From Arabidopsis thaliana (taxonomy: Eukaryota; Streptophyta; Magnoliopsida; Brassicales; Brassicaceae), in NCBI RefSeq assembly GCF_000001735.4, contig NC_003074.8, positions 23,009,261 through 23,073,260 of the forward strand: DNA of 64,000 nucleotides, given 5' to 3'. The position numbers and the translations under genes were made by a program. Numbering within the stretch: position 1 is the stretch's first letter; each line of letters opens with the position of its first letter. The notes under the pieces were generated by a model. The model did no database searches, was not told the origin of the DNA, and worked only from the letters and a program-made list of their open reading frames with translations. Positions 11,886-22,328 of the stretch are shown in pieces.

Positions 11886-13354
11886 ATGGAGGTGGAGGAA
11901 GCCAAGATCTTGCTCGGCTTTCCTCCTAATTCTCGTCCCGATCCTTCTCAGGTTTCTTCTTCTCTTCTTTTTCGATTACGGTCGTTTGTGAGTTTCTCCG
12001 CGAGATTTTCGATCACTGAATTCGATCAATTAGGGTTTTTGAATCTATCTGTCTTTTGAATTTGAGAGCTGAAATGGTTCGATTATAGACTCGAATTTGG
12101 TGATGTCAATTTTAGTTGAATCGATGGTATATCCACAAGTTTTGTTTGTTAGGTATGGGAATTGCGAGGGAGATTGGTGGATTTATTTTAATACATGTGT
12201 TGATATGAATCGATGATAGGTTAAAGCTGCTTACAGGAAGAAAGTATGGGAATCACATCCTGACTTATTTCCTGATGATCAGAAGCTTGTTGCCGAGTCT
12301 AAGTTCAAATCGGTTTGTGCTCTTTTCTCTGCAAATTCTTTTCTTCTATTTCTTCTCACAAGACAAGTTTAAAGTTAGTATTGAAATTTTTGCTGCAGAT
12401 ATCTGAAGCTTATTCTTGCCTAGAGTCTGGTAATTCTCTCTCAGATTGAACCCTTTTCCTTGTTTGTCAGAGAATCTTTGGTCTGCACAAACCCAAATGA
12501 GCTAGTAGGTGCTACTTGTGGGTGAACTTTCCTGATGAATGCATACGGTGAAATTTTTAACCACTGCATGAGGAACTAAATCCTGATAGCTTTGACGAAC
12601 GTTAAAGTGTTTATTTTTCCTATCTTTTGCCTGTCTTCATTTTTGCACGAGATGTTCTGAAACTGAATGTAGGCCAGTGCAACAATGAGTTGCTCATTAG
12701 GTAGAGTGCTTCGATGTCTGGATGTTTCTCTAGTTCCCAATGAGTGAAATTTCTAGTTTTGGTATTGATATCGCAGATTTGACTCCTTTGGAGCTATTGT
12801 TGTTGGAATTGGAAGAATGAGAATAAAATCTAGCTCATTTGGGTTTACAAGTCTGCAGAATCAGGACACGTTTACTCTGTTTTTATATACTTCGATACAT
12901 TCCATAACCATTATCTCTAGTACAATATCAAGCTTTGTAATTTCCAACATTGGTCTCTGTTTGCAGGTGATGTTAAAGGTCAATGGTATTACAGAGCAGG
13001 TAAAAAGACTACTCAACACTCAGATGTGTTCTTAATGGGTTATACACACTGATGGGACTCTCAATTTTGATAAGGTGTGTATTCGAGGGTCGTCAAGACT
13101 GGGGTTCCTCGGCCATATTCATCTGCCAAAAGAGGTAACCGTTGGTTGATCGGTGCACCTTTCCTTTTGATTGTCTTAGGAACCATCGGACTTGGTGGAA
13201 TCAAAGCTAACAGGTGAGTTTCACTTGTGTTTTTCTATTACTGTATTAACTGGAACTATTATTAGTACTAGTGTTTATTGGGAATTTTGGCACTTGCAGG
13301 GCATATAATCTGCAAAAACAGACGTTCCCATCTCACAATCCTTTCCTTCCTTGA
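11886..13354 (+). CDS. Small membrane-anchored J-domain (DnaJ-like) protein
   Basis: Six exons, too short for a single long ORF: 11886-11951, 12220-12312, 12399-12429, 12967-12999, 13075-13213 and 13300-13354, giving 138 residues (locus AT3G62190 by position). Residues about 1-65 form a compact J-domain with the diagnostic HPD tripeptide (in WESHPDLFPDD) followed by a KSISEAYSCLE helix. This predicts stimulation of an Hsp70 ATPase. Near residues 100-120 one hydrophobic helix (GAPFLLIVLGTIGLGGI) is followed by a short polar tail ending NPFLP, so the J-domain probably faces the cytosol from a membrane. Which organelle is unknown. All introns have GT-AG ends and the frame stays open throughout. 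Confidence 0.88.
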
Positions 13355-14176
13355 TTCAAAGTCTCTTTCAACACAACACTTTGAATCATTGGATATGTAA
13401 CCTTTGTATTGTACGAATGAATCTACTTGGACCTTTGTTAAGAAACTTGTATCTCAGGATCGATAGCTTTATTTAAAATTTAGAAATTATAGAATGAATG
13501 CGCAAGATTTCGCTACAACTTTCAGATCATCATTTCTAACACCTGTTATGTTAAACAATATGATAAACGAAAGTACCAGTAGAAATTACTTTCATACATA
13601 AACATAAACGTCTTTTAAAAGAAAAGGAAAAGCTTGAAGGTTCAGAATAAGACATACGTAGGTAAAAAGAAAAAAGAGGTAAGATTACAGATATTTTTCC
13701 CAACGACATTAGGAATATCACGAATATAACTGTAACCTCTATAGTAAGACCAAAAGAAACAGATTGCCGTAACTAATGCAGAAACTTTGGTGATGCAGAG
13801 ATTCCCAATCACATCCTCATGAATTTGTGCGATCTTCTTGATGATGGCAAGTTGGCAACACTAAGGTTTTTACGAACCTAATCATGATCTAGTACATGAC
13901 ATTTAGGTCCAAACTTTAACTACCCCAAACTTTTAGCCTTAACTCCTTCATACTGAACCGACTGAAAGTAAAATTAAAAAAAAAAAGTGCTGCTTCTACT
14001 AAGGAACTAGTACTTAGACTTCAGAATCATCTCATTCTGAAGTTTTAGATATGGAAAACCCTATTTTTCCATGTCTTAGTGTTCTCTATATTTGATATTC
14101 AAGGTAGTACCCATATATGCTCTGTTTATGGCTGCTACTACATCTTCTTCGGTATTTCATTGAACAAAGATTAGAT
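13355..14176. other. Convergent 3' intergenic region
   Basis: Lies between the 3' ends of the J-protein gene and the NYN gene. Both 3' UTRs fall here; no other feature is seen. Confidence 0.45.
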
Positions 14177-16411
14177 TCAGGCAACGGTTTGGATACCTGG
14201 ATCCGCTTCAGTAGCTGTCTCGTTTGTGGTCTCTGCAGCAAGGCTAATAGTAATTGGTTTCCATCCTGTTTGATGATGGGTAATCCATTTCTTTGTGGTT
14301 GCTGTTATATTCAAGATCTGTAGTATGTCACCTAAAGTAAACTCTTTTAGACATTCCTTTTTCAGAACTTGTGCAGCTTCATACCTATATATTAGATCAA
14401 AAGAGGACGAAAAGGATGTTATAACATTTTCATGGGTAAGGAAGGAACTATAGATCCTTAAGTAAACAAACATTCTAACCTGCACGTAGTTGCCGTAAAC
14501 TCCACACGCCCAGAAGATGAGGTTAGAAACTGTTGTATTCTATCCCAAGTTTCTTTTGGGTATTGCTTAGCGTTTGCCCCTAAAGGGTTTACACAGTTCC
14601 ATAGAGCTTCATTTTTGCCAATGTAGAGCTTTAGTTTACCTACATTTGTCATCATGATCATATGATGCTCCAAAGCACTTTCCAAAGCCTTCTTTACGTC
14701 AGTACCGTGATGCTTAGGATCTCCATACTGAATGCAATCCGAGATATTTGGCTCGGTAGGCATAACTTTTTCAGTTTTCAAGATGTGTAGAGCATGTAAG
14801 ATAACGCCTATAAGGCCTTGAACATACTCAGATGGTGGTGGACACTCTTGTGTTCCCCACCTATCATTGCTAGAACCAGATCCAGTAACCATTGGAGGCT
14901 GAGAAGGTGGAACTCCAGGACTGGAAGGGTAGGTGTGGGCAGTGGTTGTCGTAGATTGAGTTACCGGGGCACTACTACACCGTGGAATATAACTCTTATT
15001 TGGACCATTATGAGTATATGAGGATTCCATCTTTGGTCTGAATTCTTGTCTAACTTGAGGATTGAAATTAGGACGGTTTTGAGTTTGACTAGGATATTGA
15101 GACACACTTAGATTGCTGATATCAAGTGGAGTCAAGAGAGGTGGAGACGGAAATCTAGGCCCGTCATTTCGCGGGTGCTGCATTGGACGGAAACCATTAC
15201 CAACTGGAGGATTCAGATTCTCTGGGCGGTAAGGACGGAAAACATTACCATAAGGTGGCCGCATAGTGGCAGCACCTGGCCTAGCAGCATTGGGATAATA
15301 GTTCTGAGCATGGTTTGGGATGCTGTTTCCATTATTCCAAGAAGGATCAGTGTTAGGGTAAGGTTGTCTAGGAGGGAATGGACCAGGGCGAGGAGGATAA
15401 GTGTACTGATTCTGATTCTGAGGATTAGTCATGACATTACCAGGGAAAGTGTTAACATTGCTAGAGGGTAAATTGGGAGGAGGAGGTCTGCTAGTGGAAA
15501 CAGATGGCTCGCTAGTGCCAAAGAACTCATGTGGGGCTTTCTTAAACTGTTTCCCTTGAGTATTCTGTTGTTGCTGACGGTAATTATTGTTAGGCTGATG
15601 ATTAGATGGTTTTGGAACATATTTGACTTTGGATTTGTTGTCAAAGACTCTCCTGGAGTCAGAATTTGAATCCAGAGGTTGGCTTGATGGAATCTCTGAA
15701 CCAGGCTTTGGGGTCGTTTGGTTGGCAACAAGTTGTAAGCTTTCGGCTCGTGTAAGAGGGATTCCACCAGCAGATAGGCTAGTCCAAAGCCACACAGTCT
15801 TTGCAGCATGAACAAGTGGCACAGATGCTTTGAGAGGCTGTGCCAAAAGAACATTGTAACGTCTCATTCTCAATCCGTGAAGAGCATTGGAGAAGTCTCT
15901 GTCTCCTGATATTAACATAAAATTCGCAGGTGCAGGATTGTCTAACGCCCAAAACAACATGTCCACTAGTATCTTCTTATCACTCGCATCTTTCACCCCT
16001 GAAACAGTAACCATACACATGAAAAGAAAAACAATCAATTCACAATTGAAATCTAACCAAGCAGATAAAGATACAGAAACTAAGTAATAGAGATAGTTTT
16101 AAAAGGGGGAAGTTACCGGCGGGGACGTGGTTGAGCGCAATTCCGGTGGAATTAAGAGCATGTTGAATGGTCAAAGGGATGCGATTGGTATCACCATAAG
16201 CAGAGATAGAAACAGGACCACAATAGTTCATCTTCTGAAGCGCCGAAGTGATATTCTGAGCAATTCCATGAGCATCAAGACCGTTAGGGACTTGGCAATT
16301 CTCTATGTCCCACCACACTGAAGTCTTCGCTCTCACGTACTGAGCCTCAGCCATCTCTGCCGGCACCGAATTAGTTCCGAAATCCCCATCACTCGCCGAG
16401 TTCGTCGACAT
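14177..16411 (-). CDS. NYN-domain nuclease-like protein with C-terminal LOTUS-like regions (MARF1/limkain-b1 type)
   Basis: Three exons, 16117-16411, 14480-15998 and 14177-14384, give 673 residues (locus AT3G62200 by position). Residues about 20-170 form a NYN (PIN-like) domain with acidic catalytic-type positions in [25 protein letters not shown] and [13 protein letters not shown]. Next comes a long low-complexity stretch rich in Pro, Asn and Gln. The last about 150 residues contain helical regions resembling OST-HTH/LOTUS modules ([20 protein letters not shown] and [20 protein letters not shown]). Animal MARF1 with the same order is an RNA-decay endonuclease, so RNA cleavage is likely but inferred. 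A shortened tandem copy lies just upstream. Confidence 0.9.
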
Positions 16412-17533
16412 CGATCTTCCGCCGCCGTAAGCTACTACTACGAATCGCCAAAGGAATCTTCGAATAAGGGATTTTTCAATTATTAGCCGAAAAGGTTTTT
16501 CTGTTCTTCCCTTTATATTTCCCTGATGATGAAGCGAGTGTTCTTTGACAATTTTGTCCCTACAGTATCGGCGAGGGGAAGGGTAGTTTAGGAAAGAAAA
16601 AGTGAAGCGTTTTGATTGGTGGAGAGTCGTGGTTTATGCCTTGTTGGCATCGGTTGAGTAGTGGTGTGATACTGTGGTTGGTTTAGTGGACGCTCTCGTG
16701 CACCGTTTCGTTTACGTCCGTTCTCTTGTAGTTGACGTTGACCATGATGACTTCTACTTCAACTTCAACGAAAAAGACTCACCGTTTTTGTTTTTCACGA
16801 AGAAAACTTCTCTCTGTTTTCCATCTGTCACGACGTTTACGTCCTAACTTCCCTTGAAATCTTTTTTTTTTTTATCTAATACAGTAGTCAATGTTTTTTC
16901 TATATACTTTTTGTTTGATTCAAATTTTACATATAAATATTTGAAAATGGTGAATTTTGTTTTTCAAATTTCCTAAGCTAAGCCTATTTATTAACGTGGT
17001 AGTATGAAAACAAGAAACAAGTTGATAAAACAAATGATTATTGTCGACATCTTAATAGTTGGTTAAAATTAATATTTCGGAAAGCCGTCCTTTTTAATAA
17101 ATGAGATAATTCTAGCAAAATTTTCTACTTTAATCATTGATTGTGGCATTATGTTGTTTAAAAGTATTATATAATACGCATAACACTAATGTACCCACTT
17201 CTTGTTCTTTGAGTGACAATGTACATTACTTCTGGCATTATCGAATATGAATGTTTGTAGCTAAAACTTAAAAGAAGTTCCCTTGTGCTAAACTTGTCGA
17301 TGATGAATTAGGATTTACAAGAAAAATATATGGATGGTTATAAATATTAAACAAATTATATAAAAATATATAACAATAAAATCATTCGTCGGAATTCAAA
17401 ATCGTGATTTCTCCCATGGAGATAAAACAATGCGTAATTGCGTATAATCACATCAGGGTAAATACTCACACAACTAAGCTCGAAAACACAAGCTGAGAAA
17501 GAAAAGAATCAATAAAGAGAAAGACATAGTGGC
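16412..17533. other. Intergenic: NYN gene promoter and EDA32 3' flank
   Basis: The first 100 bp are the leader and core promoter of the NYN gene. The rest is AT-rich with no gene recognised. A Pro/Ser-like open stretch is absent and no transposon ends were found. Confidence 0.45.
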
Positions 17534-17661
17534 TGCAGCATTTAACTTCTGAGTTGATTAAGTTCTCCGTAGTCTGCAGCTCCAAGCAAATCATCTTCAC
17601 GGCAACAGCCAAAAACAGCTCATTATTATGAAAATGGTGCATGCAGCATTTAATTTGAGTT
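17534..17661. repeat. Short direct repeats flanking a kinase-gene fragment
   Basis: Two near-identical stretches, 17534-17555 and 17642-17661, share TGCAGCATTTAA and GAGTT with a small indel between them. The right copy contains the EDA32 stop codon (17650-17652). They bracket the kinase exon fragment at 17565-17623. Confidence 0.6.
17565..17623 (-). pseudogene. Fragment of the first coding exon of a PTI1-like kinase
   Basis: The minus strand from 17623 matches the first exon of the kinase gene at 21604, about 4 kb away, over about 59 bp with one extra T and several substitutions. It begins at the same ATG and covers the region that encodes [15 protein letters not shown] in the intact gene. 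The extra T breaks the frame after four codons. A few codons (GAAD instead of GAND) look like other PTI1 paralogues, so the source may be a lost tandem kinase copy. No further kinase exons are recognisable nearby. Confidence 0.8.
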
Positions 17662-18853
17662 CACAGTTGCAAGTATCATAAACATAAAGACCAATAAAAT
17701 CAGTAGAGGGAGAGCGCGTTCCAGCTTCTCTTGGCGATGACGACGGATAGCATTAGGACAAAGTGGCCGCATATTAGAAGGTCCTGGTCTGGCAGCATTG
17801 GGATCTCTGTTATTCACAAAAGGATCAGGGTTTAGGTAAGGCTGACGAGCATGCAAAGGACCTGATCTAGGAGGATCAGGAAACTGATTGTGAGGAGGAC
17901 TACTCATGACATTACTAGAAGTTGACGCATTGGCAACAAGTTGTGAGGTTTTAACTTTGCCTCGTATGAGAGGGTTTCCTCCGGCTAATAGACTTGTCCA
18001 AAGCCATACTGTTGTTGCAGCTTGACTTAGCGGCGCTGATGCTTTAGGAGGGTGTGCTAAGAGAATATTGTACCGTCTCAGACTCAATTTGTGAAGAGCA
18101 TTGGAAAAGTCTCTATCTCCTGAAATTAACATAATATTTGAAGGCGCAGGATTGTCAAATGCCCAAAACAACATGTCCACTAGAATCTTCTTGTCACTCG
18201 CATCTTTCACCCCTGAAATAACACATCGACACACACACAAAAAAAAAAGGAAAACGAAACACTTTGGTTATTAACACTCTTTGATCAATAACAACGATCG
18301 AGGTAGTCAAAATCAACAGCAAACCAAACAGTATAAAACCCTAAAACGATTTCGATTGAGAAGTGAAATAATACAACCAATGATTATAAATGCCTACAAC
18401 GTTAGTTGTTAACAAAAAACAAGAATGAAAAGAAACATAAGGCATACATCAACGATCAACAACATTCAAGCTCACTAGCAGATCTTTATTATCAGAAAAA
18501 AAAAAACAAATAAAAAGAAAGGAAAAAGAGAGTAGATCTAGATTTAGAAAACCATAAAAGGGTTTAAGGAATTCACCGGCCGGGACATGGTGGAGCTCGA
18601 TTCCGGTGGAATTAAGAGCATGTTGGATGACATGAGGGATACCACTCGTATCACCATAAGCGGAGATTGAGACCCGACCACAATAGTTCATTTTCTTAAG
18701 CGCCGAACTAATATTCTGAGCAATCCCATGTGCATCAAGACCCTTAGGGACTTGACAATTCTCTATATCCCACCATACTGAGGTCTTCGCCATCACGTAC
18801 TGAGCCTCAGCCGTATCCGCCGTTCCCAAATCTTCTTTCCCCGCCGTATTCAT
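17650..18853 (-). CDS. EDA32: NYN-domain protein with hydrophobic C-terminal tail (EMBRYO SAC DEVELOPMENT ARREST 32)
   Basis: Two exons, 18577-18853 and 17650-18212, give 279 residues. It is the tandem paralogue of the 14.2-16.4 kb gene, with the same first-intron position and most of the NYN domain: [25 protein letters not shown] and [13 protein letters not shown] keep the acidic residues. Homology continues into the Pro/Asn-rich part ([12 protein letters not shown]) and then stops. The LOTUS-like C-terminus is absent; in its place is a basic stretch (RRHRQEKLE) and a hydrophobic run ([18 protein letters not shown]) ending NSN. That looks like a tail anchor. Knockouts of this locus are, from memory, the eda32 female-gametophyte mutant; the biochemical role is unknown. 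Confidence 0.88.
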
Positions 18854-20015
18854 CGCCGATCGCGAAAAGGAATTTTTGTTTTGAAGGACTTTCTGTTATC
18901 AACGAAAACCACTTCTTTCTCTTCAATCTTCTTCAAAGGAATCTCAATCTCCTAGTTGACGACCAAGACTCCTCACTCGTCAGTGTTTCCACTTTCCACG
19001 ATGAAACTTTATTTTATTTTACGTAAAAGGTTAAATATATTACATCAACTAGTACTTCTTTACAGAGAAATGTTTGTTTACTAGGCACAGACAAAAAAAA
19101 AAAAGGGAATTTGAAACTCATCATTAGCTCAACAAGAGCTTTCTAAGTGAGCACGAAGCAATGCTTGTTAGCCCGACGAAACTTCCTTCCGTTTTCTTAT
19201 CGAGTAATTTGTATTATACTTATGTCACACGACCTTTTCAAACTCATTTCTTCATTGCACATTCAATTTTCCACAAATTTTTACGAGATATTCATGTTTT
19301 TTTTGGTATGTTTGATAAAATAGTCAATAAACGTAACAGTTGATCAATAGGGAATATAAATATTATACTATTTATCTAATAATAAAGAAAAAACAAATTT
19401 CTAAGAAAATCATCTATAACAAATGTAATAAATTACTCCCACTTGTTTCAAATTTAAATTTATTTTAGAAAGATTTCAATTACCACCACTTGTTTTAGTT
19501 TAAACAGGATAGTTTAGTGGTCAAATCATTACTATCAACATCAGAATTCTATGAACGATGTGTTCTTTGTTGTATAAAAACAAGTTGAATTATTAGATAC
19601 GCTTAACGATCAAATGTCTATATCAAATGATAAGATCCAAAATTCGGTTAGTTTTCGTATCATTTTGTAATTTTAATTATTTTCTTTTTCCATTTCTTTT
19701 ATAAAACAAATCAAATTATTACCGTTACAACATCTTCGTATTTGGCTGAATAATAGTCTGTAAAACAGCATATTTTTCTTAAGATTTGATATATTTCGCA
19801 CAAATTTCTAATCCATAGCTTACTTCAAAAAATATTCAGTTACTCCCACTTGTATTTAATTTAAATTTAAAACAAAACAGGAGACTTTAGTGGTCAAATC
19901 ATAATAAGTTCCAATGTCAGAATTCTATGAACACTATGTTTGTTGTTGTATGAGAAAATTATGTTTCCAGTATAAATAAAAGAACTTCTTAAACGGTAAC
20001 GGCTACGGGTTAACA
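18854..20015. other. Intergenic: EDA32 promoter and kinase 3' flank
   Basis: AT-rich and non-coding. It contains a diverged pair of direct repeats, listed separately. The last 50-100 bp are kinase 3' UTR. Confidence 0.5.
19393..19957. repeat. Diverged direct repeat, two copies about 407 bp apart
   Basis: Copy A is about 19393-19580 and copy B about 19800-19957. Both run from ACAAATTTCTAA through TACTCCCACTTGT, TTTAGTGGTCAAATCAT and CAGAATTCTATGAAC to TTGTTGTAT, with indels. No coding frame, target-site duplication or terminal inverted repeat is seen. It may be an old local duplication or remnant of a non-autonomous element. Confidence 0.7.
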
Positions 20016-21604
20016 CTAAGGTGCTCCTTCTCCTGCAGGTCCGGTCCGAGCATTCAACAATGGTTGCAGAGCCTTCACGACAATACTCATGTTTGGTCTG
20101 AAATCAGCTTCGTATTGTACACACAATGCAGCAACAGCAGCTAACTGCATTATCAACAACAACGATGATCAAACACAAAACAATTATATCAAGACTGTGG
20201 TTCTATCTTCAAGGCTGGTTACAGTTTATACCTTAGCAACAGCTTTTGGAGGGTAATCTCCTCCCAGTCTTGAATCAACACACTGCTTAACCTTGTCTTC
20301 GCTTAGCTTTGGTGTAGCCTACAGAGTTTTGATTGTTATAATAAGAATTTTGAAAAAAGTACATGATGCAAGATTGTTCATCTTTGAAAGAGATCAGAAA
20401 AATTTACCCATGTGACTAGACTTTGCTGGCCTCGAGGCAATGTATGATCAACAGGCTTTCGACCTGTAAGAAGCTCGAGCAGTACAACTCCGAAACTGTA
20501 TACGTCACTCTTGGCACTCAATTGCCCAGTCATTGCATATCTAGTAAAGAGAATACGAGCATATGAGAGATCGAGGATTGAACAATGGAGAATAAGAAGA
20601 AAAGAAAACCAACTTACTCAGGGGCATGGTAACCAAAGGTTCCAAGAACACGAGTTGAATGAAGGCGTGCTGCCATATCAGGAGCTTGATTTGAGAGATC
20701 AAAGTCAGCTATCTTGGCTACATCGTTATCAAAGATTAGAACATTGCTGGATTTTATGTCACGGTGGATGACATGTGGATTTGCCTTTTCATGTAAATAC
20801 TCAAGCCCTCTTGCTGCTCCAACAGCAATCTTCACTCGTTGATGCCACGACAAGAGTGGACCAGGCTTTGCTCCCTTCACACCTTTTCTCCCTGAGAAAG
20901 CATAGCATATGTTAACATCAACAAAACCACTCTCTAAACAAAAATAAAACACAAAGTCATTTCTAATTGTACCGTGAAGAATATCATGAAGAGATCCATT
21001 TTGGGCAAACTCAAAGACAAGTATCCTCGAATTCCCATCAACAGAGTAACCAAGCAGCTCAACAAAGTTAACATGCTTCAACCTCGAAACCATGGAAACC
21101 TGAAGATTCATTCCCAAATTCAACATGTAAAGTGGGACCATAAGTCCATAATCCATCAACAAATAACCTATCTATATTAACCAAACCTGTGCTAGAAACT
21201 CTTCATTAGGCTGTTTGTTAGAATCTAACTTTTTAATGGCTGCACGCTGACCATTCTTTAACACCCCGTGATACACTCTCGCATACGAGCCTTCACCGAT
21301 AAGAGAATTAGTTCCAAAATCATTCGTTGCTTCAATCAGTTCATCAGCGAGAATAGCAGCTACTTCTATAGGCTGCACTTTCACACTCTGAGCACCTTTT
21401 TGTGCAGTTTCAGAGCCGTTGCGCCTTCCATCATTTCCTTCACTCCCACCATCAAAGAAAACAAATTAGCAGAGATTAATAATTTAAGAACATGATGAGA
21501 GACAGTAACTGAAAATTACCTCCAGATTGTTTGGTCATATTGTGACCTCCATAATCATTAGCTCCAGGCAAATCATCTTCACGGCAACAGCCAAAACAGC
21601 TCAT
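20016..21604 (-). CDS. PTI1-like receptor-like cytoplasmic kinase
   Basis: Seven exons, 21520-21604, 21187-21437, 20973-21099, 20618-20891, 20408-20540, 20232-20318 and 20016-20144, give 361 residues, the PTI1 family length (locus AT3G62220 by position). The N-terminus MSCFGCC has closely spaced cysteines suited to palmitoylation and plasma-membrane attachment. Kinase motifs: glycine loop [11 protein letters not shown], lysine in AAIKKLD, catalytic loop HRDIKSSN. The DFG motif reads DFD ([10 protein letters not shown]), the usual PTI1-clade variant. The activation loop [17 protein letters not shown] carries the likely phospho-sites. PTI1 kinases act downstream of AGC kinases such as OXI1. A 5' UTR intron (about 21620-21803) and a long CT tract in the leader are visible. 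Confidence 0.95.
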
Positions 21605-21823
21605 TGAATCTCTGTATCTGTAGCATTCAATTTCGAAATAACATTGAGGAATAAGAAAACACAGAGAGAAACCCCTAGTCACACCCAAAACTCGTAAAGC
21701 GCGTTATCATTTGAGAATCTACGGAAACTAAGCTACGATTACAAATCAGAGCAAACGAACAAACTACGAAGGAAGCGAATCCGAAAATAATGGAGAAGCT
21801 TACACTGATCCAAAAACCAAACG

Positions 21824-21826
<3 letters not shown>

Positions 21827-21888
<62 letters not shown>
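21827..21888. repeat. (GA)31 microsatellite, kinase 5' leader
   Basis: A perfect 62-bp GA run, CT on the kinase's sense strand. It lies just upstream of the probable 5' UTR splice donor at 21803. CT-rich tracts near transcription starts are common in Arabidopsis. Confidence 0.95.
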
Positions 21889-21891
<3 letters not shown>

Positions 21892-21971
21892 TTCGAAGAT
21901 CTAAGAAATCGGTGAAGAGAGGAAGAAATCCAAGGGACCCACTTTAGTCCCTGGACTGTGCTCTCTCTAAT

Positions 21972-21986
21972 TTGACTTAAAGTCAA
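21972..21986. promoter_or_regulatory. Back-to-back W-box cores
   Basis: TTGACTTAAAGTCAA is an inverted repeat around one central A, giving a W-box core TTGACT on each strand. It lies 85-100 bp upstream of the CT tract of the kinase gene, where WRKY factors could bind. Function is inferred. Confidence 0.45.
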
Positions 21987-22179
21987 CGTTCCTTAACCGC
22001 AATAATTAGTGGGCCTAATTAATTGGGTCGTAAAAATAAAGCCTATTATAAGTAAATTTATTATCGGCCCAGTCGGGTTCGATTATTAATTAAATATGGC
22101 TTTTGTGAATTAATTAGAAAATGCGTATCGTTGCAATTCTTCAATGAGTAACGGACAAACCCTAACCTCTGTAAAAAGA

Positions 22180-22244
22180 GCGGTTAGAGAAACGAGAACC
22201 GCCAAACGAACAAAAAGTCGCAACCTTTCAAAAATATATATAAA
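22180..22244 (+). promoter_or_regulatory. DAF1 core promoter: MYB sites plus TATA box
   Basis: A TATA box (TATATATAAA, 22235-22244) lies about 85 bp upstream of the DAF1 ATG. Two AACCGC/TAACCGC MYB cores in opposite orientation lie just ahead of it, at 22180-22186 (minus) and 22197-22203 (plus). AACCG(C/T) is the site reported for the sperm-cell MYB factor DUO1, and DAF1 is a named DUO1 target. Confidence 0.6.
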
Positions 22245-22328
22245 GACAAGGAAGAGCACTGTTTTCCCTCACGCCACACACATTATTCTCTTCCTGAATC
22301 CATTACTTTTACTCCAAAATCATTAACA

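Noticed and set aside
14818-15471. Plus-strand open frames rich in Trp and Arg
   Set aside because: Shadows of the Pro/Asn-rich coding exon of the NYN gene.
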